Positions 43,906-52,079 of a stretch of 64,000 bases of DNA are shown here, in pieces (within the stretch, counting starts at the first letter, position 1; every line of letters begins with the position of its first letter). Under the pieces are notes generated by a model. That model was not told where the DNA came from. It saw nothing but the letters and a program-made list of their open reading frames with translations, and did not search any database. The DNA is taken from NCBI RefSeq assembly GCF_017874545.1, contig NZ_JAGGLT010000001.1, positions 141,582-205,581 of the forward strand, written 5' to 3'. A program made the translations under genes and the position numbers. The DNA comes from Thermoanaerobacterium butyriciformans. GTDB taxonomy: Bacteria > Bacillota > Thermoanaerobacteria > Thermoanaerobacterales > Thermoanaerobacteraceae.

Positions 43906-45576
43906 ATGTATCTTAGAAAAGCTACAAATAAAAAAACTGGCCGTACATATTTATCTATTGTTCATAATTATTGGGATAAAAATACCAAAACTACAAGATC
44001 TGTAACTATTAAATCTCTTGGTTACCTTGATGAATTGGAAAAAAAGTATGAGAATCCTATTGAATTTTTTACTCGCGAAGCGAAAAAGTTAGAAGAAGAG
44101 AGATTATCTGAAAATGCTAATCTTACGTTTACCATTGCTAAAAATGAGTTGATACCTTCCAACTCTGTTAATCGTAAAAACTTTGGCTATGCTGCTTTTA
44201 GTAAAATTTATCACGAGCTTGAAATAGATAAATTTCTAAAAAACAGACAACGTCACTCAAAAGAAGAATTTGATGCTAATGCTATCATGAAACTTCTTGT
44301 ATTCTCACGCTTATTGTATCCTGCTTCAAAGAAAAAGACTTATGAGAATAAAGATATATTCTTTGAGAAATTTGATTTTTCTTTGGATGATGTTTATAGA
44401 TGTCTTACTTTTTTCAATAAGCATAGTGATGCTTTACAACTTTGGATTCATGAGCGCATTAAGTCTTTGTATGATCGTAATACAGATTTGGTTTACTATG
44501 ATGTTACTAACTATTACTTTGAGATTGATGAGCAGGATGAATTGCGTAAAAAGGGAGTTTCTAAAGAGCACAGGCCGGATCCGATTGTACAGATGGGATT
44601 ATTTATGGATACCAATGGCATCCCCATTACATATAAGCTTTTTCCTGGTAATGTACCTGATAAAACTACTTTGATTCCAGCTTTAAGTAGGATCCAACGA
44701 GAATATTCTTTAGGTAGAATAATTATTGTAGCAGATAGAGGATTAACTACTGGTGATAATATCTGGTATATTCTATCAGCTAAGAACGGCTATGTGTTAA
44801 GTTATTCTATTCGTAGTGCTGACAAAGATTTTCAGGATTATGTTCTTGATGAAAGCGGATATATTAATAAGGGCAATGGTTTCAAAATCAAATCAAGACT
44901 TTACCCTAGGGAAATTCAAGTAACTGCAACGAATGGCAAAAAAATAAAAAAGGTGGTAGATGAGAAACAAGTTATTTTTTATAGTCCTGAATATGCGGCA
45001 AAAGCCAGGATGGATCGTGCTGCTTCAATAGCTAAAGCAATGGACTTGATTAAAAATCCTGGGAAGTATAATAGATCTATATCATATGGTGCAGCTAAAT
45101 ATGTAAAGAATCTTGTTTTTGATGCCAATACAGGAGAAATATCCGAAAGTGTGCGTCAGCATTTGGATTTTAACGAAGAAAAATTACGTGAAGAAGAAAA
45201 ATTTGATGGTTATTATGCTATAGTAACCAGTGAATACAAAGAGACACCTGAAAAAATAATTGACATGTATCGTGGACTTTGGAAGATAGAAGAATCTTTC
45301 AAAGTAACGAAAAGTGATTTTGAAAGTAGGCCTGTTTATTTGTCGCTAAAAGAGCATATTGATGCTCACTTTTTGATATGCTTTATAGCACTTGTAATTG
45401 TAAGGGTATTAGAATATAGACTGAAAGGCAAATATTCGGTAACAGAAATACTTGAAAGTCTTGGTAAGGCATGCTGCAGTTATATCAAAGAGAATTATTA
45501 TTTATTTGATTTTTGTAACAATGTTCTTGAAGATACTGGTAAAGAGTTAAACATTGATTTTAGAAAAAAAACATGA
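43906..45576 (+). CDS. IS1634-family transposase
   Basis: A 556-aa DDE transposase. Acidic residues are in LVYYDVTNYYFEIDEQ, IIVADRGLTTGDNIWY and YRGLWKIEESFKVTKSDFES, the last an IS4-type Y..E...K segment. The N-terminal part (YLRKATNKKTGRTYLSIVHN, YENPIEFF) is typical of the IS1634 group. Uninterrupted, so the element may be active. GGGGG lies 12 nt before the ATG. Confidence 0.93.
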   Translation: MYLRKATNKKTGRTYLSIVHNYWDKNTKTTRSVTIKSLGYLDELEKKYENPIEFFTREAKKLEEERLSENANLTFTIAKNELIPSNSVNRKNFGYAAFSKIYHELEIDKFLKNRQRHSKEEFDANAIMKLLVFSRLLYPASKKKTYENKDIFFEKFDFSLDDVYRCLTFFNKHSDALQLWIHERIKSLYDRNTDLVYYDVTNYYFEIDEQDELRKKGVSKEHRPDPIVQMGLFMDTNGIPITYKLFPGNVPDKTTLIPALSRIQREYSLGRIIIVADRGLTTGDNIWYILSAKNGYVLSYSIRSADKDFQDYVLDESGYINKGNGFKIKSRLYPREIQVTATNGKKIKKVVDEKQVIFYSPEYAAKARMDRAASIAKAMDLIKNPGKYNRSISYGAAKYVKNLVFDANTGEISESVRQHLDFNEEKLREEEKFDGYYAIVTSEYKETPEKIIDMYRGLWKIEESFKVTKSDFESRPVYLSLKEHIDAHFLICFIALVIVRVLEYRLKGKYSVTEILESLGKACCSYIKENYYLFDFCNNVLEDTGKELNIDFRKKT

Positions 45577-45654
45577 GTCTTGGGGAAATAAAAAAATCTT
45601 TAGCACAGACAAAAAAGTTCTGATATCACCATGAATCTTTGACAAAAACAAAAA

Positions 45655-45694
45655 GCCCAGAAGCCTTTATTTTAAAGGACTTATGGGCATTTTT
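45655..45694 (+). terminator. Transposase terminator
   Basis: GCCCA (45655-45659) pairs with TGGGC (45684-45688), with inner AAG/CTT and CTTT/AAAG pairing, followed by ATTTTTT. Confidence 0.8.
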
Positions 45695-45720
45695 TATCCT
45701 TTTTTACTGCAAAAGTCAGG

Positions 45721-45900
45721 ATAAAAAATCATCCTAAAGCAAATGAATTTAATCTTAGATTAGCTTACTACTTTTTAGGATTGGGGGACAAAATTAAAGC
45801 GAAATATTATTTTGATAAATTTGAAGTATCTGGTGTTGCCATTGCAAATTATGCATTTTGGTTACAAGGATATTACAATATTCTAAAATTAAATTTATAA
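45721..45900 (+). pseudogene. Severed 3' end of the TPR-like gene (includes right copy of the 137-bp repeat)
   Basis: Positions 45721-45857 repeat 43614-43750 exactly; the frame continues FWLQGYYNILKLNL-stop at 45900. This is the original C-terminus of the gene at 42030, cut off by the IS. Confidence 0.93.
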
Positions 45901-45912
45901 TGGTAATGTATA

Positions 45913-46650
45913 TTGCATTGGGAAGATGAAGAAACCTATTTAGGAGTATTGAAAACAGCAATAGAAAAAGCAAAAGCAGGCAACAATCTTGTCACAATAG
46001 GTATAAAGCGGCAGCATCCAGAGACAGGATACGGATATATAAACTTTAAAAAGATAACACATGAAATAATAAACAACAATCCTGTACATAAAGTAGAAAG
46101 ATTCGTAGAAAAGCCGGATTATGATACAGCAGTGAAATATGTCGAGAGTGGAGACTATCTATGGAATAGCGGCATGTTCATATGGAAGACATCAACAATA
46201 CTAAATGCGATAAAAGAATATATGCCACAATTATACAGTGCATTAAATGTCATAAGAGAACACTTTGATTCAGATGAGATAGAAAAAATCTTATATGAGG
46301 AATATTCAAAACTTGAAAGCATATCGATAGATTACGGCATAATGGAAAAAGCCAAGAATGTGTATGTAGTACCAGGAGACTTCGGTTGGGATGATGTAGG
46401 AAGCTGGACATCAATAGAGAGATTGTACGAAAAAGACGACAACGGCAACGTCATAAAAGGCAATGTAGTAAGCGTAGACACAAAGAAATGCATCATAACA
46501 GGAAGCGATAAACTCATCGCTACACTAGGCATAGAAGATGTAATAATCGTAGACACAGAAGATGCACTTTTAATATGCTCAAAAGATAAGGCGCAGAATG
46601 TGAAAGAAGTATTGAAGGAGCTTAGAGAGAAAAAGAGTGAGTATTTATAA
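45913..46650 (+). pseudogene. manC: manC remnant 3 (5'-truncated)
   Basis: An open frame of 245 codons from TTG, covering the C-terminal two-thirds of mannose-1-phosphate guanylyltransferase: HWEDEETYLGVLKTAIEKA, ETGYGYINFKKI, VERFVEKPDYDTA, NSGMFIWKTSTIL, DFGWDDVGSWTS, KKSEYL. It lacks the nucleotide-binding N-terminus (GGxGTRLWP) and part of the SDH motif, so it cannot be a complete enzyme. No ribosome site. The 5' break is 12 bp after the original stop of the TPR-like gene. Confidence 0.85.
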
Positions 46651-46674
46651 AGGCCAAAATTATTCGATTAATCT

Positions 46675-46756
46675 TTCCCTTTCATAAGTTCATAGGTATA
46701 TGAATACATTATATGGGAAATAATTATTATAAGGCACTATAGACTTAGAAAGGGAA
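46675..46756 (+). promoter_or_regulatory. Leader with operator-like repeats before the RAMP-motif gene
   Basis: TTCATA (46689-46694) pairs with TATGAA (46699-46704), with a third half-site TTCATA at 46681. In addition, TTCCCTTTC (46675-46683) is complementary to GAAAGGGAA (46748-46756), which includes the ribosome-site region of the next gene. It may be an operator or a leader RNA structure. Confidence 0.5.
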
Positions 46757-46766
46757 GTATGATAAC

Positions 46767-47375
46767 ATGGTGGTTAAGGAACAATTATGTTTTGTTATAG
46801 AAGAAGGTGAAAATATGTTCAATTTAGAATTTTATATTACAGATTATGGATATACTGATTATAATGGAAATAAGTTTATTCCTGGATCAACTTTGAAAGG
46901 AATGTTGCGTAGTTATTTACTTAATTATGAACAACGCAGTATTAATGATGATATTAAAGACTTTTTTAATTGGCTATTGGATAATTTAAATAACGATATA
47001 AAAGCGATAAAAGAAAATAATTATGTATGGTTGTATGAAGAATATTGCAAAACCAAGAAGTCGCTGAAAGATAAGAAAGATAAAGTTAGTAACTATTTCT
47101 ATCTAAATTTTTTAGATTATGATTCAATACAAAGATTGAAAAAGATATTTTTGAATTATAAAGAGGAATATGAAATATTTAAAAATTATAAAAAAGATAT
47201 TGTATTCTATAATGATTTATTGGGATGGTACAAAGACATACCTGATGATGTAATTATGTTTATTGAGAATTTGTATAAAAAACAATTTGAAAATTATATT
47301 GATACATATATAACTGAGAGCAAACAAATGAAGATGTTAAATTGTGATGATAGTGAAGGCAGCTATGCTGCATAA
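46767..47375 (+). CDS. Unknown protein with a RAMP-like motif
   Basis: A 202-aa protein (or 186 aa from ATG 46815, which has AAGGTGA 4 nt upstream). The segment GNKFIPGSTLKGMLRSYLL, about residues 33-51, is strikingly like the IPGSSxKGxxR loop of CRISPR RAMP proteins (Csm5/Cmr). The rest is a long, charged helical part (KSLKDKKDKVSNYFYLNF), without RAMP glycine loops. No cas genes or CRISPR repeats are nearby. It is the first of three closely spaced genes. Confidence 0.65.
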   Translation: MVVKEQLCFVIEEGENMFNLEFYITDYGYTDYNGNKFIPGSTLKGMLRSYLLNYEQRSINDDIKDFFNWLLDNLNNDIKAIKENNYVWLYEEYCKTKKSLKDKKDKVSNYFYLNFLDYDSIQRLKKIFLNYKEEYEIFKNYKKDIVFYNDLLGWYKDIPDDVIMFIENLYKKQFENYIDTYITESKQMKMLNCDDSEGSYAA

Positions 47376-47386
47376 GGGTGAACAAA

Positions 47387-47797
47387 ATGGAAGATAATTA
47401 TAAAGAAATGATAAAAAATATAGAATTGGTTAATATTTACTTATCTAAATTAAATTGTATAAGAACGAGTGATCATAAGAAATTACTACAGGGAATAAAT
47501 GTTAATTTTAATCATAATTTTGAATTAGATGAATTACGAGGAGATAATTTCGATTGTAAAGCAAGTTTTAATGTAAAGGGAGTTAAAGAGGATATAGAAA
47601 TATTAGAGATAAATGCCGAGTTCATAGCTACTTATCATTTAGAGAATGCTTCAAATATTGATAAAGAATTGATAGATAAATTTGTGAAAATAAATTTACC
47701 TTTAAATGTTTGGCCATATGGTCGTGAACTGATTTCTTCTATGACTGTTAGAATGGGGTTACCACCATTAATTTTAAGTACATATAAAATAGTTTAG
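47387..47797 (+). CDS. SecB-like chaperone domain protein
   Basis: A 136-aa protein. The C-terminal half has the SecB fold signature: EILEINAEFIATYHLEN (strand), then INLPLNVWPYGRELISSMTV and RMGLPPLILSTYKI, matching the P-x-ARE-x-I-x-x-L-x-x-R-x-x-x-PPL pattern of SecB and SecB-like toxin-antitoxin chaperones. Gram-positive bacteria normally lack export SecB, so a TAC-like role for the neighbour is plausible (inference). Start ATG 47387 behind AAGGGTGA. Confidence 0.8.
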   Translation: MEDNYKEMIKNIELVNIYLSKLNCIRTSDHKKLLQGINVNFNHNFELDELRGDNFDCKASFNVKGVKEDIEILEINAEFIATYHLENASNIDKELIDKFVKINLPLNVWPYGRELISSMTVRMGLPPLILSTYKIV

Positions 47798-47805
47798 GTG
47801 AAATT

Positions 47806-48504
47806 ATGGGGTATAAAATTATAAATAGAAAGATAGATTACCAGGCAGATCATATAATTAAAAAGCTTGGTGATTTTTTATTATCAGATAAAAAATTCCT
47901 AAATATATTTACAAAAATTATAATTGATGAAAAACGTAATTTAACCGAAAAACACATAAAAAAATTAATTCAAAGATATGTAGATGCAATGGTTATTAGT
48001 GAATATGATAGTGAAATTTTTTTGAAATTGTGTAATGACTTTCTATGCTATGATATAAGAGGTAATTTATTAGAATATATAGTTCAAAAATTAGGGCCTT
48101 TTAAATTAGAAGGGGGAAATTATGATTATACGTGTAGAACTGTAATTTTCTATAATGAGAAAAAAATAAGTAACTTTGATTTTGATATAGTATTTTTTAA
48201 TAAAGATTTTGTTGAACATATAACCAAAGAATATATCTGTATTGATAAAAGTGATGGAGAGTTTATTGAATGTAAGACAGATATTAAAACATTTATAAGT
48301 GAAGAAATTTCAGAAAGAAGTCGGAAAAAGTTAGATTTTATAAAAGAAGTATATAATTGTTTTAAACAAAATTCTTGCAGCTTTTTTTATATTATCACAT
48401 TTAGAAGAGAGATTGCTATTTTTAAAAATATTTTGGGAAGAAATAATTATGGATTTATAAATATAATTGGCGGTAGGGAATTATATGATAAAATTTCGAT
48501 TTAA
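47806..48504 (+). CDS. Putative PD-(D/E)XK nuclease-like protein
   Basis: A 232-aa protein, family unknown. The middle-to-late part shows NFDFDIVFFNKD followed, about 35 residues on, by GEFIECKTDIK. The D...E-x-K spacing and hydrophobic context fit a restriction-endonuclease-like core; a later SCSFFYIITF could be the last strand. AGGTGA is 4 nt from the ATG, the same style of ribosome site as the two genes before it, so the three form an operon. Confidence 0.65.
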   Translation: MGYKIINRKIDYQADHIIKKLGDFLLSDKKFLNIFTKIIIDEKRNLTEKHIKKLIQRYVDAMVISEYDSEIFLKLCNDFLCYDIRGNLLEYIVQKLGPFKLEGGNYDYTCRTVIFYNEKKISNFDFDIVFFNKDFVEHITKEYICIDKSDGEFIECKTDIKTFISEEISERSRKKLDFIKEVYNCFKQNSCSFFYIITFRREIAIFKNILGRNNYGFINIIGGRELYDKISI

Positions 48505-48599
48505 CAAATGTCTGAATCAAAAATTTCTACAGAAATCAATTTGAAAAAATATAACTGATAAGAAAAGATAAAGAGAATAATAGTAGTGGGGTGAGATTT

Positions 48600-50222
48600 T
48601 TGATTTTTAAAACAATTGTACTTTTTCTAATAAAATCAATCCCGGATTTTAATGATGTTTTTTGCATTGGTATTGTAGTTATTGCTTTTATTACTTACCT
48701 TTGGACTCATAGGAAACCTAAACGATATGTTAAACTTATTGATTCATATATAGAAAAAATTCAAAATACATCAGATAAAAATATGTTGCTAGAAGAACTT
48801 ATTGAATTGACAGATGAAACGATAGAAAAAGAAAAAAATGACAAAGATATAACTGAGTTGCTTAAAAAGTTTAAAAGTATGTGCTATAGTGGCAATATAA
48901 AAAATGCTATAGACGTTTTTGATTATGCTGCATTGGTTGAGATCCCAGGGATGAGAAAAGTATTTGACATGATGCCGGGTGTATTTACAGGCCTTGGTAT
49001 TTTAGGTACTTTTGTTGGACTTGTTTTAGGTTTAAGTGGTTTAAATTTTTCAGGCACTACTCAGGCAATGGAGCAAGGAATAAATCATTTAATATCAGGA
49101 ATGTATCTTGCTTTTCTTACATCAATTGCTGGTCTTATTTCTTCATTGCTTTGGTCTTTTATTGATAGGTGGCGACTCAATAACTATAGAAAAAAAATAG
49201 ACATACTTCATTCTTTGTATAAAAATATTTTTGATGAGAAGGGGATAGATTATTATCTTAAGGAAATAAGGGACATTCAAGAGGAACAAAAGACATACAT
49301 GCAAAAATTTGTATCAGACTTATCTCTTGAGATCAGCAATGTATTTTCAAATATACTGGAGCAAAGAATATTTCCTGAGTTTGCTAATATCGTAAATCAA
49401 TATGTCACATCTAAAATTGTGGAATCTTTTGATAACTCAATTGGTGAGATTAAACAATCCAACGAAATATCTAAACAAATGATTGAAAAATTTGCTAATC
49501 TAGCGTATGAAAACCAGTTGGAAGGGGTTAATAAGATTATCGATAAGTTTATTGAAGGTATGGATACGTCACTAAAAGGAAAATTTACGGATCTTGCTGA
49601 GTCAATTGACGAGATGATAAAGTGGCAGCAAATGGTTAAAGAAGGCATGAATGAACTCATGGAAAAATTGTCAAATAATATACTGAATTTACAAGATGTT
49701 AATAAGGCTATTGAAAACGCAATTACAAATTTCTCTGATTATTTCGATAAAGTAAATGCAGCTAATGAACATCTTGTTGAAAACATATCGAAGTTAGAAT
49801 CGGTCTCTTTGAATGTAAATATGCTTGTTGAAGATATGTTAAAAATGATGAATGAAATTAACCAGCAAAAGGATTTATTATTAAAAGACAAAACAGAACA
49901 TGTTCAAATTGTATCTAATTATATATCGGAGATTAATGAAAAGTTTGAGTTACTGCAGACGAGTTATGCCAATATAAGTAAGAATATCGATATTTTAAAC
50001 AACAGCCTTAAACAATCAATGGACGAGTTTGCTAATAAGACGCATGAAGGGCTTAAACGAAGTCTATCTCTATTCGATGAAGAGCTTGCCAATATAATAA
50101 GTTATCTAAATTCAACATTGAGTGAAATTAAAGAATCTGTGGATGAATTGCCGAAGGTTATTATGGAATTTAAGAGGACTTTGAGAAATGAAGACAAGGA
50201 GATGAATGCAATTGAAGGATGA
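48600..50222 (+). CDS. zorA: Zorya protein ZorA (MotA/TolQ/ExbB-like)
   Basis: A 540-aa inner-membrane motor subunit. One N-terminal helix (VVIAFITYLW region), a cytoplasmic loop, then the MotA/TolQ core with two helices: MPGVFTGLGILGTFVGLVLGL and LISGMYLAFLTSIAGLISSLL. The remaining 300 residues are a long coiled-coil cytoplasmic tail, the hallmark of ZorA. With ZorB it forms a proton-driven complex that senses phage entry. Start chosen as TTG 48600 (GGGGTGA upstream); an in-frame GTG at 48591 overlaps that site. Overlaps zorB by 17 bp. Confidence 0.92.
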   Translation: MIFKTIVLFLIKSIPDFNDVFCIGIVVIAFITYLWTHRKPKRYVKLIDSYIEKIQNTSDKNMLLEELIELTDETIEKEKNDKDITELLKKFKSMCYSGNIKNAIDVFDYAALVEIPGMRKVFDMMPGVFTGLGILGTFVGLVLGLSGLNFSGTTQAMEQGINHLISGMYLAFLTSIAGLISSLLWSFIDRWRLNNYRKKIDILHSLYKNIFDEKGIDYYLKEIRDIQEEQKTYMQKFVSDLSLEISNVFSNILEQRIFPEFANIVNQYVTSKIVESFDNSIGEIKQSNEISKQMIEKFANLAYENQLEGVNKIIDKFIEGMDTSLKGKFTDLAESIDEMIKWQQMVKEGMNELMEKLSNNILNLQDVNKAIENAITNFSDYFDKVNAANEHLVENISKLESVSLNVNMLVEDMLKMMNEINQQKDLLLKDKTEHVQIVSNYISEINEKFELLQTSYANISKNIDILNNSLKQSMDEFANKTHEGLKRSLSLFDEELANIISYLNSTLSEIKESVDELPKVIMEFKRTLRNEDKEMNAIEG

Positions 50223-50904
50223 AGATAATGTACATGATTATTGGCAGTCTTATTCGGACTTGATGGCAGCGCTACTTTTAATGTTTGCACTTTTAATTGT
50301 TATTATGATTTATAAATATGCTAGTATTGCTGTCGAGCTAAATGCACAAAAGGCAAAAGTTGATGAAATAATTGGTGTTAGGGCTCGTATCATAAATCAG
50401 CTTTTAAATGAATTTAAAAATTCAGATCTTTCTCTTAGCATAGATCCTCAAACTGGTGCCATAAGTTTTAGCGAGGGAATATTTTTTGATAATGATAAAT
50501 ATGATTTGAAAGACGAAGGCAAAAGATATCTAAATGAATTTTTTCCTAAGTACATATCAATACTTATGGATCCGAAATTTAAAAAATACATTTCACAGAT
50601 AATTGTAGAAGGACATACTGATGATACAGGTGACTATGTGTACAATCTAGAGCTTTCTCAGAAAAGGGCTTTTGAAGTTGTTAGATATATATTGCAATCT
50701 GATATAAAAGGTATCGATCCCAATATGAAATTGGATTTGATGCCGTATATAACAGCCAATGGTCGTTCATACAGCCAATTGATTATTGAAAATGGAAAAG
50801 TAAATAGAGAAAAATCCAGAAGGGTAGAATTTAAATTTCGCTTAAAAGAAGAAGAAATGATAATGGAGATGCAAAAAGTCCTAGGGAAGGGTTCTACAAA
50901 GTGA
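50206..50904 (+). CDS. zorB: Zorya protein ZorB (MotB/OmpA-like)
   Basis: A 232-aa protein with one N-terminal helix that carries the proton-channel Asp (YSDLMAALLLMFALLIVI), then an OmpA_C/MotB peptidoglycan-binding domain: IFFDNDKYDLKDEG, VEGHTDDTGDYVYN, LSQKRAFEVVRYI. It anchors ZorA to the cell wall. AAGGAG lies 4 nt upstream of the ATG. Confidence 0.93.
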   Translation: MQLKDEDNVHDYWQSYSDLMAALLLMFALLIVIMIYKYASIAVELNAQKAKVDEIIGVRARIINQLLNEFKNSDLSLSIDPQTGAISFSEGIFFDNDKYDLKDEGKRYLNEFFPKYISILMDPKFKKYISQIIVEGHTDDTGDYVYNLELSQKRAFEVVRYILQSDIKGIDPNMKLDLMPYITANGRSYSQLIIENGKVNREKSRRVEFKFRLKEEEMIMEMQKVLGKGSTK

Positions 50905-52079
50905 GTAAATATGATTTTTTTTATACACCTTATAAATTGATAGAAATCAAAAATTCTATAGTATCCAGCAATGTTAACAAAGTGGTATCTTTTAAGAAAT
51001 ATAATGATGCAGAAGAAAGGCTTTTATTGTTACAAAAAATAGATAAGACGCCGTATAATGATATACGAGATATGGCTTTTTCTCTTAATAATCGTGAATT
51101 GTATATTTTGATTAATTATTTTGCTGGCGATGATTTTAATATTGATCCTGATAAAGTTTATGAAATTATAAGGTTGAGGTTTAAAAAGAAATTTGCAAAT
51201 ATCCTCTGGGAACTGTATCAGAATAATTATTTTAAAAAAACATATGTACATTATTTTACAAAGTTTTGCAATGAATTTAAAGAAGCTTTTATAGAACTTT
51301 TTCGAAATGAAAAGATATTACAATTTATTAATGAAATAGTAGTTAGAGACGATGTAATTAAATTTGTTTGTGTTAATATAAGTAAAACAAGACTTGATTT
51401 AGATAAATTTTTTAATACATTTAAAATTAGTGAAAAGTTAAGACTTGGATTGGATATAAAAAAATATTTTTATTTATATTGCGATAAAGAATCTTATATA
51501 AGGAGTAATCCAGAGGTTATTCTGGATATAATAAAATCTTATAATCAAAAAGAATTATTGATGTTTGTTGAAAACTACGTGATAAATGTCTTCTTTTCTG
51601 AACTTGACTCAAAAATAATGAAATATATATTGGAATATAATAAAATGCCTGAAAATAGAGAAATAGATTTTTTCTGGAAAGATGTTTCTGAACCAGTATG
51701 GAATAGATGTAGAAAATGGTATTTAGATAATTTGATGAAAGAACACTTTGATGGCCCCAGATATAATTTTTGGTCACAATATATTGATTATATTAAGGAT
51801 TTTAATGTGGTTAGAAGGAATAAGCGTAATCAAGCAATCTATTTTATATATTTTAATAAATTTGTAGTAGTTGAATTTGATCCTATTGGTGCCGCGTATA
51901 TATATAAACTAGATATTTTTAAGCAAAGGTTTAGACCATTTGCAAATGCGAATAGTTCAAAAAATGACAATTTTTTTAAAGATGAAAGCATTGCAATAGC
52001 TAGGATAATACACAAAGGAAATTGGGAATTAAGAGCTTATAACACTGTATCGATGCTGTTAAAGGGTGGTTTAGATTGA
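50901..52079 (+). CDS. zorC: Zorya protein ZorC (EH-signature-like)
   Basis: A 392-aa soluble, helical, lysine-rich protein; GTG start overlapping the zorB stop (GTGA). The late segment PRYNFWSQYIDYIKDF, followed by YFIYFNKFVVVEFDPIGAAY, resembles the EH_signature region of ZorC, and the position between zorB and zorD supports it. ZorC helps recruit or regulate ZorD at DNA. Identity rests more on context than on sequence. Confidence 0.78.
   Translation: MSKYDFFYTPYKLIEIKNSIVSSNVNKVVSFKKYNDAEERLLLLQKIDKTPYNDIRDMAFSLNNRELYILINYFAGDDFNIDPDKVYEIIRLRFKKKFANILWELYQNNYFKKTYVHYFTKFCNEFKEAFIELFRNEKILQFINEIVVRDDVIKFVCVNISKTRLDLDKFFNTFKISEKLRLGLDIKKYFYLYCDKESYIRSNPEVILDIIKSYNQKELLMFVENYVINVFFSELDSKIMKYILEYNKMPENREIDFFWKDVSEPVWNRCRKWYLDNLMKEHFDGPRYNFWSQYIDYIKDFNVVRRNKRNQAIYFIYFNKFVVVEFDPIGAAYIYKLDIFKQRFRPFANANSSKNDNFFKDESIAIARIIHKGNWELRAYNTVSMLLKGGLD

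Larger units (their letters stand above)
43751..45720 (+). mobile_element. Intact IS1634-family-like insertion sequence
   Basis: A 1970-bp element defined by the 137-bp duplication on both sides. Its ends are imperfect inverted repeats sharing TTTTGCAG (left about 43757-43764; right, on the other strand, about 45705-45712). Inside are an inward-protecting hairpin (43784-43818), an extended -10 promoter, one transposase gene and a terminator. Long variable target duplications are known for IS1634 and IS1549, which supports the family. Confidence 0.9.

Noticed and set aside
45913..46650. Annotation as a working mannose-1-phosphate guanylyltransferase
   Set aside because: The N-terminal nucleotide-binding third is absent and there is no start signal; treated as a pseudogene despite the open frame.
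46800..46920. Idea of a CRISPR-Cas locus because of the IPGSTLKG motif
   Set aside because: No repeats, no spacers, no cas10/cas7-like genes within the window; only one RAMP-like motif.
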